Positions 43,751 through 55,422 of a DNA stretch of 64,000 nt are shown piece after piece. The translations under genes were made by a program, and so were the position numbers. This DNA is from Clonostachys chloroleuca (Eukaryota > Ascomycota > Sordariomycetes > Hypocreales > Bionectriaceae). The notes beneath the pieces were generated by a model. That model worked only from the letters and a program-made list of their open reading frames with translations, did no database searches and was not told where the DNA came from. The stretch spans positions 30,628,001 through 30,692,000 of the forward strand of contig JBANAY010000003.1 in assembly GCA_037952775.1 (NCBI GenBank), read 5' to 3'. Each line of letters opens with the position of its first letter. Position 1 is the stretch's first letter.

Positions 43751-45517
43751 TTATCCTAGATGGTTTACAAGCTCTGCAAACAACATGTACATCACCTGAA
43801 CCTCATCATTCTGCGTCTTGTGTTAGCAATGGATGGCAATTTCTCATTGACACAGTCGGAATAGAAGGGAATTCGTTGTCTTACGGTAACACGATTTGTA
43901 AATGCGCCGATTTGGTCGGCATGATCAATGGTTGAATTTGTCCCCAAATGCCAATAGGTTGCCTTGGCATTTGCAGAACCGCCTGCGGCGAGTTGATCTG
44001 CAAAACTTCCATGATTCACAGGTCCAGTCATTGGTCCATCCATTGATAAGGTATTAACGATGCCATCGTTGGGCTGAAACTCCTTTGATGTAATGCCTGG
44101 CATCGCGACTCCAGGCGGTATGTTGCGCCCTCCCATAGCATAGGCGGGGTACGACAGAAGTGGGAGCACATCTGGTCGTGGTATTTGATTCCCGGGTGGG
44201 GGAATCCGGGAGAAATATCCTAGAGGTCCGAGATGGTTGTTTGCCACGGAAATCATCCAACCTAATGCTGCACGTGCTGACGGGCCGAGAAACTGCAACC
44301 GAGCTAGAACACGCCCTCCCACCCCGAATGGATTCCAGGAATAGGGAAATAATGCTATGAAGTCATTGATTTCTTGAGCCGTGAGGGTTTCGTTCGGAAA
44401 TGGTGTTGTGGCACAGAAAGACATTGTGAAGTAATAGGTATGTCTCGAAGGATCCGGTGCAAAGGAGTCAAGTGCGTTTATACCCCGAACACTGTTGTCG
44501 AAGAATCCGTTGTATCGTCCAACCCACCAAGTGGTAACTGCGGGGGCAATCCTCGCACGCATAGCTTGGTAAGTTTGTCTTAAAGGATTAGCAAATCCCC
44601 AATGGTCCAGGTGGAGGTCGTAAACCCTATCCTGTCTATCCTCAAATGAGCACGAGGTGATCAAGTCCACCAATGGGCCTAAGCCATCTGGCGCAATAAG
44701 ATCCTATCGAGAACTTAGTCGCTGACGACCATCACTACTTCTCTGAATAGATAAACTTACATTCACTACGTCTGTCACCGTTGTACCTTTGTGTGGTGTG
44801 CCTATGGTGACCACGGAATTGACCCAGGGCTGGCGGTCAACACCGAGAAACGCTGTCAAGTTTCGGTCACTTGCTCCAGATAATAGCTCGATAAGGCATC
44901 GGACAGTTGTGCCACCTTGTGAGTGACAGATGAAGTTGACTTTATTAGTATCACTCCATGTCCAGTCGACGGGAAGGGCATTTCCTGAAGCCTGATAAAG
45001 GACTGCTCGAGGAGTTTCAGCGCCCGCGACAAGTCCCAGATATTCAGCTGGATGATTAATGCCAAAGTTCACTGGTACGAATGTGGTGCGTGTGGCTGGG
45101 AGATCGAATCCCCTGTGCTAGTTAGCCTTGGAACTTTTGCAGCACTTTGGAGACACAGTACCCGGCAGTGAGCTGTGCGAAGACCTCGCAAGCTCTCTCT
45201 TTGTTAGATGAGATAGGGCCGATGCGGACCACAATGACGTTATAGCCCAATTGAGACAAAATCAAGGGCAGGTTCTCAAAACCACCGAAGTAGTTCACCG
45301 TTCCAAGAAGGGGTCGTCCCCAACCGCTGAATCCAGGAACTACATATAATTGAATCAGTATGAGTGTATCTCATCTGTCTAATGTCGGACTGCTGCTACC
45401 AAAAACTATTGGGAATCCCTTTGGTGGTAGGCCCATCTCCCGGATGGCGGCAGTTACCCGCCGCAGGTTGACGATGCCCTCATTTCCGTCGCTGATGGGA
45501 TGCGTCATCGGATCCAT
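43751..45517 (-). CDS. Lipase-like alpha/beta hydrolase (Staphylococcus/Geobacillus lipase-type fold)
   Basis: Five exons (45517-45400, 45339-45162, 45112-44761, 44703-43885, 43816-43751) give 510 aa with every junction in frame. Oxyanion region: FPIVFVPGFSGWGRPLLG. Nucleophile: NFICHSQGGTTVR (Ser). SVVTIGTPHKGTTVTD follows, then VYDLHLDHWGFANP, the acid region FQPNDGIVNTLSMDGPM and the His region STIDHADQIGAF. These three blocks match bacterial family I.5 lipases in order and spacing (recognition). No signal peptide is seen at MDPMTHPISDG, which is odd for a lipase, so it is either intracellular or an upstream exon is missing. The frame is open upstream through a (TCAGCC)n tract without a convincing start. 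Confidence 0.8.
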
Positions 45518-45675
45518 CTTGACAGCAAATGGTTCACGTCTTCTTGAGAAGATGATTCGTAGGGTAGGCCCCGGTTTATTTTGTTTAAGAGGTTTCTTGC
45601 CTAGAATATGGCAAACAATTGTTGAAGTATGTCTACTTGCTAAGGGACAATTGTAGCATATTAATACTGTACTCC

Positions 45676-45710
45676 TCAGCTTCAGCCTCAGCCTCAGCCT
45701 CAGCCTCAGC
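45676..45710. repeat. Hexanucleotide microsatellite (TCAGCC)n
   Basis: Nearly six copies with one mismatch in the first unit, about 160 bp upstream of the lipase start. Read on the minus strand it would encode Leu-Arg repeats, but no gene there is supported. Confidence 0.85.
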
Positions 45711-48700
45711 GTAAGAATGCAATCAAACCAAGTCCAAGCACCCACCCAGTGATCTTGTACAGAGCTGCTGGTCAATCTATGGGCTGTCCACGGCTCTCCA
45801 AGCCGCTAATACTTTCACATGCTTTTCAGCCTCTCCAAGAGCTATCCAGACCCAAACTCTAAATTCAATAACACGAAAGCTCACATGGAAAACTGCTAAT
45901 TACAGCAAGAAAGCCATTGAAATACGCCTTAGCATTCCAGTATGATTCACTATTCCACACAAGAGCAGGCATGGCTATAAAGTTAGTTCAGCTATAGAGA
46001 ATTCTGTGCCTGTTGGTACCTAGCTCTCCTCAGCTTGCTTAGCTATTTAAATTTCTAGGTGCTGTCTTAATGGAGGCATAAAAGTTAAGGTAAACTGAGT
46101 TTTAATTACTATTCTTTGTGAAGGCCCAACAACGCCTCGTCGTTGGCAGTCAGAACTTTCAAGACCGTTCCTGAATTATTGCCTGCCAGTCAAAATCGCC
46201 CTCATTTATGACCGACTGCAGGGAGATGTCGCGATTCTGAGCAGTTGCAACACCAATACTTCGAGTGGTGAATTTGAGCTTCGCAGTTCCTCGGTGAGGC
46301 TTTTAGCTTTGAACGCTAGCTGATACGGCCAAAACTGTGAGATACGATTGGCAACATTTCGGACAGCGTAGCGATGGCTAGTTGAATCAGGATATTTCAA
46401 TCATTGTCTCATAGATGGGCTTCCAAAATATCCCCTCTCCAACTTCTCTAGGGTACACGAGAGAGTCTCATACTTGGGTGCAGCCCTTAAGGTTACGCGG
46501 TCCGAACAGAAGATAGGTTGAGAAGTCTCGTGAAAAAAAAATAGCATCAAATTAGATAAAGCAAGCTTCTTCCGTACCAACCGTGAACCAGTGTGGCGAG
46601 CTTTCGATTGTTGGTAGATTAACGCTCTTTTCCCCAGGTATACTTGATGGCTGCACTGTTCGCTCAAATTAGCAATTGAGCAACGAAGAGGTCACTTAGG
46701 GCTTCACTTGGTAGACCGCTTGGTACGAAGCCGGTTCATACATTGCCTACAACGAGCTGAGTAACTCGAGGGGGATTTGTTGGCCTATCTTACGTTGGGG
46801 CGTCCTATCTAGCAATTTTGCAGGCCTCCGCGGTTATCTGGGCATCTATCTTGTGAGAACCAGACCCGCCACCGCCTACAAGAAAAGCCTCCATGTCTTT
46901 GTATCGCTGTCGGGCAACAAGAGATCTGATCTAAGGTCTAGAATTCTTGCGACACCGAAGGCGGTGGGGGATAAGGTTCAATATTACCAGATGCAGATTT
47001 GGTGCGGCAAACTCTGTACTGTGGCTTATGAAGCAGGGGGCTGGAATGGAGGCATGGCGGAGCTGGATCAACTAATCTACAAATGATACCAGCTTAGAAG
47101 ACCCGAGGGAATGGATCAATGAAGGACAGATTAAACAATCTCTATAGTGGTTTGTGTAAGTCGGATGAATAGTTCGCTGCAAAAGAGCTATTTCCACATG
47201 GGTAGGTGCGGTGTGTATGCCGATGAGAGCAAGGTATCTACTATCCAATAATTCTACAAAGGCATTACACATGACAACCGCCGAGCTGGTATATTCTCTA
47301 CGTGACATATAATGACAAGTGTGGTAGTGTGTAGATCAAGGAAGTAGACTAGGATAAAAAAGTTCAGTCGAGAACCATGACGGTCCATTATTTAAATACC
47401 GTAACAGAATTCCAGTGTCCAGATTTCCTAAAGAACCTACATATAAAGAGATTTCTGTATGGCTAAAGAGGTATCGAGTACAAAGTGGATAGTGAGTGTG
47501 TGTCCTTGCATGGAGTGTCATGTCAAATCCATAGTTTGGAATGGACCGAGCCGTTGGCATGGGAAAAGGTATGAACGGGCCAGTTTGCCCTGCCGACCAA
47601 GCATGGCCTTATGACGGCAAGCCCTTTGAAGTTAGAGAAGAACTCACACTCCTCTGTCGAAGGCATTACGTCACCAAGAGGGCGGGTCAACTCCTTGATG
47701 CCGATAACATTGCCGGGGGAGGGCGGGGGGCGACAAGATGCTAGAAAATTGGCCAGTTCAGACCGCCCAACTACTGCCTTGATCGAAGCATGATAATGCA
47801 AGGAATAATCGATCTCTGCCTCGCTACTTCAAGCCTGGGGACAAGCGGATACGAATCGACACAGACAGGAAGATAGACCAAACCTTTGACAAGCCCTTCA
47901 TCATGACCGAGTTAGCCACGAGCATCATTCACCTCAAAAAAAGAAATAAACAGATATGCTAAACTTTGATCAGGACTCCTTTCATGCAAACTCTCAACTT
48001 GAATTTTCAGCTCCTTTTGCTGGTTCCCCTAGCTTTTGGGATCCTAGCGTTAACCCGTCGAATAATACACTGTAAACTTTCGTGGAAACCGTGAAGTCTA
48101 GAGTAGAACGGATCCTCATAGCTTTGAGTAGGCGGAACTAAAAACCTACACCTTTGTCAGAATCATGACATATCCTGGAATGCTATGCATAAGATCGGAT
48201 ATACCTAAAGCTTAATGGACGGCCACATGGGATAGCAGGGTTCAGGCAGGAGTCTTCAAACCATGTTGGCTTGCACAATGGGTCACACAAAACGGGAAAA
48301 TATTCTGGAATGCAATCGCTATTCAACATTTGGATGGCATTTTAGCCACCATTGTGATATTGAAGTCATGGTTTGGAGAGAAGTAAACAGACAGCGGCAC
48401 CAGGAACATGCGCCCAGCGGTCGTGTCCCTCAGTTCAAGCCGAAGCCTGTAGAGCATATGAAATGTGAAGTTATGAGTATTTGTGGTCTCATGAAAAAAT
48501 GCGTATACTTTTTCTCAAGTTGAGCATGAATTGCTTTCATATTTGTGAGCGGTGACGGAGTGCTGAAAGTGATGAAAAGGTAAGAGACTTAAACCCAAGC
48601 CCCCTTACATTCTATAGAGGCCCTTGAACCTACGTGTGGATCAACCCTCGCCTAGCCGAATAAGTGATGGATAAATTCTTAGAAATGCTGCTGTTAGAAG

Positions 48701-48835
48701 GCTCCAGGCTATTAGAAAATTCAAATATGCGGAAGCCGTCAATCGCCAAAACTTGGATGGAAGGGAGATCAGAGGAATGCAAATCCGAGCCTGTGCTGAC
48801 TTTGTTTTAACGGACTACATAGGAAGAATATCACG

Positions 48836-48843
48836 TATAAAAG
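48836..48843 (+). promoter_or_regulatory. TATA box upstream of the small-protein gene
   Basis: TATAAAAG lies 194 bp before the ATG at 49037, with a pyrimidine-rich stretch (48895-49000) between, as expected for an expressed fungal gene. Confidence 0.5.
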
Positions 48844-49036
48844 TGGTTGATTTCCTTGAGCTGTGAACGAATAGTCTGGGATTGAAATATCATCACCCAT
48901 CTTTACTTACTAGCACGAAGCTGTTCGATCTCATTCCCACTATTCATCAACAAGCTGTTCCAACAAGTATAGGACTCTCCCCAAAACAAAGACCTTCTCC
49001 ATATGCTAATGTCACTTAGGAATTAACACCGCAACA

Positions 49037-49405
49037 ATGACGTCCACTATGACTGAGACCGCGTCTGCCAGCACGACTCACGGCATGGGTATCGACATCC
49101 AATCGACTAAGAAGACCGTTGAAGGCCACACCATGACTGGCACAGTATACTTCGAGAACAAGAAGATTTGGGGACCCAAGTCATGCCACGACAACTCGGT
49201 CGACATTCAAAGGGCCTTCAAGAGGGCAGATCCCCGCTTCGAGATGGCTCTTGAGAGAAAGCCCCATTCGGTCGAAGGGCACACGCGCGCTCTCACCATC
49301 AAGTCTAACGGCAATACCATTCTGAACGGTCACTCCGTCCACGACAACATGGACGACATGGTTGCCACTATTAAGGGCATCCTACTCGTCAGCCCTACAC
49401 CCTAA
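49037..49405 (+). CDS. Small protein with an internal duplication, unknown function
   Basis: One exon, 122 aa, in an otherwise empty region with a good TATA box upstream. Residues 27-62 and 78-113 are two copies of one unit at a constant offset of 51 with no gaps: TVEGHT...HDN and SVEGHT...HDN, each followed by an Asp and closing with a Lys (FK/IK). The N-terminus is Thr/Ser-rich with no signal peptide or membrane span. Charged and soluble throughout. I recognise no family. The duplication, TATA box and codon quality argue for a real gene. Confidence 0.6.
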   Translation: MTSTMTETASASTTHGMGIDIQSTKKTVEGHTMTGTVYFENKKIWGPKSCHDNSVDIQRAFKRADPRFEMALERKPHSVEGHTRALTIKSNGNTILNGHSVHDNMDDMVATIKGILLVSPTP

Positions 49406-50422
49406 GTTGATAAGATTGTGTAACTATCAATCAAATGGCAGCTAGCATACGCACACCATATTTTAATGGGGATTAGATTGGGATGTTATTCAACATTATC
49501 TCTCAATTGACGCATTTCGAATGAAAACATATTAATCAGTGAAAGCGCCTTGATGAGAAACAGTGAATGTTAAGGATTGTCTGCTACTTATCATCTTTAA
49601 ACCCATTGAAACGTATCACCTTTGAAAGCTTATTTCGTCTCTAAGTTATGGAATGCCTCTATAGACACCTTTAAAAATGTTTCAGAATCTTCAAGGGCCA
49701 GAAAGGTTGCGGTGGATAACTTGCCAATTCCCGTCGTCTTTAGATTCGACACGTAAGCAGCCGCTACACTACCACCACCTCCGTCGAATGCATCAGTGTA
49801 CACACCTCCCAATACTACTCCATCTTTCGACCCATTAGTTTCACAAGCTAGCAATCGTTCTTATGCAACCACCGAGGTATGAGGTCACTCTTCGGACTCA
49901 TATATTCTGGGTACCTATCGACACGGTACGCTAGCACGTCCTTACTTGGCGAATACGCCCGTCTCCGTCAGACCTCAACCATGTCCAATCTCATGATGTA
50001 ATCTAATTGATTTCTCCGCTGACTAAAGTCGAAAAACGAAATTGCTCTCTCTTTTAGTGGGGCAGCGCAAAGCTATCGACCCAGGAGCGATATTAGCGAT
50101 TATATACACGCTTCGTGAGAACAAAATTACCCGTTTGGGAAGTAAGTGTGCAGATGGGATTGGCGGGTGATTCCCATCTTCATATGAGAAGAAAAGAATT
50201 TGACGTCAGGCTAATCATGCCGTTTGAGCATTGAACGCTACTGACTTACTACCTAACTGGGTAATTATTCATTTATGCCCTTCTTCCCACTTCCTTCTGA
50301 GATATCCTTGGCGTTTACTACAAAAGGATCCACGATCCAAAAAGTCTAGAAGCCAACGTGGGCTTTTGGGCAACTCATTTCTCCTATCGTATCTCTTCCG
50401 TATATTATTTATTTCAATCACG
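49406..50422. other. Intergenic, 1 kb
   Basis: A minus-strand frame at 49630-49854 begins with a non-ATG codon and shows no motif. No other feature was seen. Confidence 0.4.
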
Positions 50423-51553
50423 ATGACAAAACCGCTAGTCTTGCTAACTGGTGGTACCGGCTTCGTTGGTCACGCAGTACTCGTGGACTTGCTGAAGAGC
50501 GGATATCGAGTTCGCCTCGCCGCAAGGTCCATTAGCAAGATCAACCAGACTCTTGCCATACCATCTATCGAGGCAGCCGTTGCTGAAGACAAGGAGGCTC
50601 TCTCATCTGTCATTGTGCCGGATATGTCCTCACCCGGTGCCTACGATATTGCGGTTAAGGATGTCACATATATCATTCATGTTGCGTCGCCTCTCCCATC
50701 TTTTGAGGAGGGGAAAGTACTATCAGCTGCCGAAGAAGAGCAGCGCAACAGTCACTTCGTTGCTCAGTCAAGACAAGCAGCTGTGAATATCCTTCAGTCT
50801 GCGAACAAAGAAGGCAATGAAGGCATCCGACGGATCGTCATGACCAGCTCCACAGTCGCTATTGTTCCTTTCGAAGTATTCCTAAACAAGGCCGAGGCTT
50901 TGGGACCAACATATGACTCAGATAGCCGAGTTCCCGTGCCTAGCCCACCTTATTCAAATGAGAACCAAGCGTATTGTGCCGGGAAGGTGGCTGCATTGAA
51001 CGATGCGGAAGAGTTCATGAGAATTCAGCAGCCCAAATTTGACTTGATCTCCATCAACCCTTCTTGGATCTTCGGTTTTGATGAACGCGCCGTCCGGTTC
51101 GAGCAACTCCGTGACGGAGTGTCCAACACTATGCTGGCCGATTTTCTTATGGGGGCGAAGAGGGAGTACGGTCTTGCTGGGACTGGCGTGCTTTGCAGTG
51201 ACGTCGCCAGAGCTCATGTAAAAGCTTTGGATCCTGTTGTCAAAGGCAACCAGTCATTCATCGTCAGCACTCCGCTACGGTGGGAAGATGCAATCTCTAT
51301 TGCACGAGAGCGCTACCCACAGGCTTTTGACTCAGGGCTGTTTCGAGCTGACGGGGAACAACTCACCATTCCTTTGAAACTTGATACGACAAAGGTACGT
51401 GCTCTCGTTTATAGCTCTCAGTCGTAGCTGTCGGACTAATAGGAAGTCTCTTAGACACATAATATCCTCGGAATCCACCTGGCAAATTTGGAGAAGATGG
51501 TTGATGAAGTAGCAGGCCAATACGTCAAATTGTCACAAGCAAAGGGGCAGTAA
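50423..51553 (+). CDS. NAD(P)-dependent epimerase/reductase, dihydroflavonol-4-reductase-like
   Basis: Exons 50423-51394 and 51455-51553 join over a 60-nt intron (GTACGT...TTAG) to give 356 aa. The extended short-chain dehydrogenase fold is clear: VLLTGGTGFVGHAVL (nucleotide loop), RVRLAARS, YIIHVASPLP, RIVMTSSTVAIV, the catalytic YCAGK and LISINPSWIFGF. In fungi such enzymes include methylglyoxal/ketone reductases (Gre2-like). The frame is open 64 codons upstream, but the MTKPLVLLTGG start sits right before the Rossmann strand and is preferred. The substrate is unknown and the neighbours do not point to a pathway. Confidence 0.87.
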
Positions 51554-52162
51554 TGCAGTATGGATCGTTGGAGGATCGAAATCAGGTATATGTTGCATAA
51601 CTCTTTGCATTAAATCGAATACGTCTGTAAATCCCACAGAAATTCCCACTCTATCTTCTTCTTTTCCGTGATAAACACGTTCCCCTCGCATTCAATCAGC
51701 GCGTTTGGCGGTACACTTGGCACCAGGCTTGAGTATGCCTTCTCTACGCCTGCAATAGTGCATTTCTTGAAGAAGTCATTTTCACGCCCGAAGTATTACA
51801 AGGTATGCACCAGCCGATTACGTCGTAACCACTGTTTGGTCATTATTTTTCACCCCCTTCGCTGACCAGCATCATGATTCTGTTGTTCTGTTGAATTATT
51901 TGACACATTGAATATAGCCCTCGGGCGATGAAATCGCCGTGTTACAATCAGAAAATAATTAATTGTTTCATTCAATATACACTTAAGGTAAGTAAAAGTT
52001 AGATAGCACAATACAGGGCGACTGATAATTCGCATGTGCTGACACACGAAAAGAAATCGACCCCGCACGGGATTTACGTAGAACAGCTGCATTCTACATC
52101 TCACAATTCAACGTACATTCATCTCCATATTACTATTCCCAGCCTGTCCCCTACGCACCAGC
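51554..52162. other. Intergenic
   Basis: Promoter region of the rightward esterase. AT-rich around 51950-52000. No gene was seen. Confidence 0.45.
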
Positions 52163-53267
52163 ATGGATCTAACCTTAGAAGAGCTCCGCCAGTCGAGCAA
52201 GATGGCTCCAGAGATGGTAGAGTCCCTGGCTCGTCAGCCCATGCCCGAGCTCCCCGGCCACGACCCTATCGCTCATCGTAACGCTCGGGCGGATCATCTG
52301 AAGAGGTTGAGGCATCTCATGCCAGTCCCTGGTCCAATCCCGGATCTTGTGGCGGAGGAAGTGATATCCATCGAGGCGGAAGACGGATTCCCCATTTCCG
52401 TCTTTGTTTATCGCCCGGCACAATCTACAGACCAAACACATCCTGTAGCCGTATTATTCCACGAGGGAGGGTGGTCGGCAGGAGATGCCACCGATGAAGA
52501 GTTCAACGCACGACGCCTGGCCAGAGATCTTGGCTTCGTGTGTCTCAATGTGGAATACAGGTATGTGACCTTACTAGCAGAGACCTCTCGTTCGTATTAT
52601 GTGCTGATGGACTCTTAGGTTGGCCCCAGAGCATAAATTCCCAACGGCAATTTCAGATAGCTGGTGTGTCGTCAACTGGATAACTTGCAATAGCTCTTCG
52701 GTGGGTGCGGACCTCCAGAAAGGATTCATCGTCGGCGGATCGTCTGCCGGAGGGCACATCGCGGCCATCATGGCGCTGCGGTCGCAAAAGGAGAGCCTGT
52801 CGCCTCCCATCACCGGCCAGTGGCTATCTGCAGCTTACTTGGTGCCATTCAACCAAGTCCCTGAAAAGTATCAGCGAGAGTACATCTCGACCTCCGAGAA
52901 CATCAATGATCCCGTTCTTACCGGGCTCAGCGAGCAAGGAGAACTTGGACTCGTTGTCGGGCTATTTGGGGCCGATATACACTCACGGCTATTCTCTCCT
53001 ATGGCGGCGGATTACTATCCTCCGACCATCAAGACAGGAAGCACAGGATCGCTTGCAAAGGCATTCATACAGGTCGGTGGCATGGATCCCTTGAGGGACC
53101 ATAATCTGATATACGATAAAATCCTCCGAACAGAGCACGGTGTCGAGACACGGGTCGAACTATACCCTGGCTATGGGCACATGTTTTGGACGAACTGGCC
53201 TGAGATGAGTACCAGTAAGAAGTTTTCAGATGATATGATTGCCGGATTTAAGTGGCTGCTCTCCTAG
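52163..53267 (+). CDS. Alpha/beta hydrolase-3 (HSL-type) esterase
   Basis: Exons 52163-52560 and 52619-53267 join over a 58-nt intron to give 348 aa. The HSL-like block reads VAVLFHEGGWSAGD, where the usual HGGG oxyanion motif is HEGG. Next is VCLNVEYRLAPEHKFPTAIS, spanning the splice site. The nucleophile is FIVGGSSAGGHIAAI (Ser). Further on are FIQVGGMDPLRDHN (acid) and PGYGHMFW (His). There is no signal peptide, so a cytosolic esterase acting on small esters or lactones is likely. The Glu in the oxyanion loop is the only departure from the family norm. Confidence 0.88.
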
Positions 53268-53793
53268 AAGGCTAGAAATGAGAAGAGTACATCGTAGCCA
53301 TCATTAGAAAGATATGCTAGGGATAGAACTCGACGGGGTTGTACAGGAACAACAAGACAACGAGCCATTGCTATTGCCATCTGGCTTCAGCCAAGTCAAA
53401 TATCTGTTCAGAATAAGGCAGTATCAAGGAACGATCCTTTGGAGCCGCTTAAGTTTTGATGCATACTTTATCCCGCGTTTGTATGCTACGGTCTTTGCTT
53501 GATGACTTTACTCATCTCCGCGTGTCTTTCAGCAAGGTGCCTCTTAGCTTTCCGGGCAATGCTTCCCAGGCGACTAGCCAGAATAGGCCTCTCCTCGGCA
53601 CTGAAACCGCTTATCTCATCGCCCCTGTGCCATAGCTCAAATTAAAATGAAGCCCAATTACTCATAGCTGACAGACACACAAAGTCCACAACTGTTCGTT
53701 CTGCTCCCCGTATCTCTTGAATATTCGCGCAGAACCCAGAACCAAAATATATTTTGTACATCTTAGGGAGTTGGCCAAGCCACACAGACCGCC
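53268..53793. other. Intergenic
   Basis: Lies between the esterase and the rightward F-box gene. Nothing was recognised. Confidence 0.45.
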
Positions 53794-55320
53794 ATGATGC
53801 ACGTGGACATCTGTTGCCAAATTTGCGGCGTGAGCTTCAACATTGGCCGCTACCCAACAAAAGATGAAGCCACTGCGGAGATTCCTGATACGCAGTGGTT
53901 GCGGAATACTCAAGCGTTGCGTGCTCAGACAAAAGGGACATGCGGGAAAGGCTGCTACCTCTCTAATCTCATAGAAGTGCCCTCCGACTCAGACATCCGT
54001 CAACTCGTTGTCGAATCTATGGAGCCCATCTCGAAGGTGAAATCGCGGCGCTACACTTCAGACGAGCAACATATTTCCGGGCCCGCATGCTCCAAGCCTG
54101 GCGGTTACAGTGGCTACGCCATAATGCCAGAGGAGATTCGAGGGTCTTGTACATTCCAATGCCTTGTTCCGAAGCCAAGGCAACGACGATTGCTAATGAG
54201 GCCGATCAATGCTGGAGAGTCGGTGCCAGATCAAGACTTCTATCTCAGTGGGATATCAGATATCATGCCAAGCCAAGGCTATGTGTATAGCACATGGCCC
54301 CTTGGTCGAGAATTGCCTGGCCTCCTTTACGCCAGAAATTGGTTCAATGACTCAGATGATGCAGAAAAAGCTGCGATGCCGTTTCATCCCACTTGTCTTG
54401 AAGTTTTCAGACGGGTATCTGCCTACTATGGAGCCGATATCGATAATCAAAGCCTCATGGATTGGTATCGGCTTGAGGCTAGAGACCAAAGGCTCTATCA
54501 TGAATTTCCACGGGATCCTTTAGTGGGAAAGGCTAAGCGATATTGGCAGAATGGGCGGGACCAACTCTGGCTCCATCTCCCAGGAAGTGAATTCCTGGCA
54601 GCAAACCCCTGCTTTGTGCCTGACCTTCCGTCTATCATCGCCTCAGTAACCGCTAATCAAACCGTCCTTTTCGAACATTCCCGTATCAGCCCAGTCGCTT
54701 CCGATGGACATCAAAGTAGCGACTCTCTCAGTCGTCTTCCAATGGAAATCCGCCTTCACCTTGCCAGTTTACTCAACGCTTCTGACTTCGCAAGTCTACG
54801 GCTGGTCTCCCGAGCCTTCCATAATCTTCCACAATCCTTCTATCGGAATTTTATACACAAGGAATGCCCGTGGCTGTGGGAAACATGGTGTGATTACCCA
54901 TACTCAATCTACGCTAGATTCGAAAGTTGGGAACTCAGACTGAGAGACACGAGTTGGGAAAAGCGAAAAGCGAAACTCGAGGGAGATATCCGCAGTTTAC
55001 AAGATGCGATACTATCTGGCGTCGATCCTGAACAGAACCTCCCTAATATAAACACTCTCAGAGATCGCATTGCTAAAGAGGAGGCCGAGTACAAAAAGTT
55101 ACGAGAGCCAATTCCCCCACAAAGGCTCCCGCGCGGGCCAGACGAAGTGGATTGGTTTGGCTTATATTGCACCTTATCACACAACATTCACAACCTCAAG
55201 GGATTGAGAAACAGGAAGCGCATTTGGAAAGACTGTGAGGAGATTGTTCTTCGGATTAAAAAATACCGTGCAGAGGGCCTCATGAAACCAGCGGTATCCA
55301 AATGGCTGACCGCCAGCTAA
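53794..55320 (+). CDS. F-box protein with N-terminal cysteine pair
   Basis: One exon, 508 aa. The N-terminus has a CQIC pair (ICCQICGVSFNIGRY), usual in a fungal F-box subfamily, then a long region with GYSGYAIMPEEIRG and FHPTCLEVFRR. The F-box is in the second half: LSRLPMEIRLHLASLLNASD with FASLRLVSRAFHNLP. The C-terminus is charged and probably helical. F-box proteins recruit substrates to SCF ubiquitin ligases; the target is unknown. The second Met codon directly follows the first and is an equally likely start. Confidence 0.82.
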   Translation: MMHVDICCQICGVSFNIGRYPTKDEATAEIPDTQWLRNTQALRAQTKGTCGKGCYLSNLIEVPSDSDIRQLVVESMEPISKVKSRRYTSDEQHISGPACSKPGGYSGYAIMPEEIRGSCTFQCLVPKPRQRRLLMRPINAGESVPDQDFYLSGISDIMPSQGYVYSTWPLGRELPGLLYARNWFNDSDDAEKAAMPFHPTCLEVFRRVSAYYGADIDNQSLMDWYRLEARDQRLYHEFPRDPLVGKAKRYWQNGRDQLWLHLPGSEFLAANPCFVPDLPSIIASVTANQTVLFEHSRISPVASDGHQSSDSLSRLPMEIRLHLASLLNASDFASLRLVSRAFHNLPQSFYRNFIHKECPWLWETWCDYPYSIYARFESWELRLRDTSWEKRKAKLEGDIRSLQDAILSGVDPEQNLPNINTLRDRIAKEEAEYKKLREPIPPQRLPRGPDEVDWFGLYCTLSHNIHNLKGLRNRKRIWKDCEEIVLRIKKYRAEGLMKPAVSKWLTAS

Positions 55321-55422
55321 GAGACTTCATTCATTGGACGGAATCCAAACCACTCGGAAACACCAGTTCCCAACACCAATGACCGATTTCACAAAGAAGA
55401 ATTGTGCTTTTCGAACTTGCAC

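Larger units (their letters stand above)
45518..49036. other. Gene-poor 3.5 kb
   Basis: Apart from the microsatellite at 45676 and a TATA box at 48836, I find no supported gene. Frames of 60-92 codons at 46206-46667, 46853-47086 and 47523-47801 occur on both strands without motifs or splice partners. Confidence 0.4.

Noticed and set aside
45518..45775. Upstream extension of the lipase frame through a Leu-Arg run
   Set aside because: The run is simply the (TCAGCC)n microsatellite read as protein; no signal peptide or conserved sequence supports it.
46206..47086. Several 60-90 codon frames on both strands
   Set aside because: They overlap or alternate without splice sites, family character or codon regularity.
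49630..49854. 74-codon leftward frame
   Set aside because: Non-ATG start, no motif, no promoter signal.
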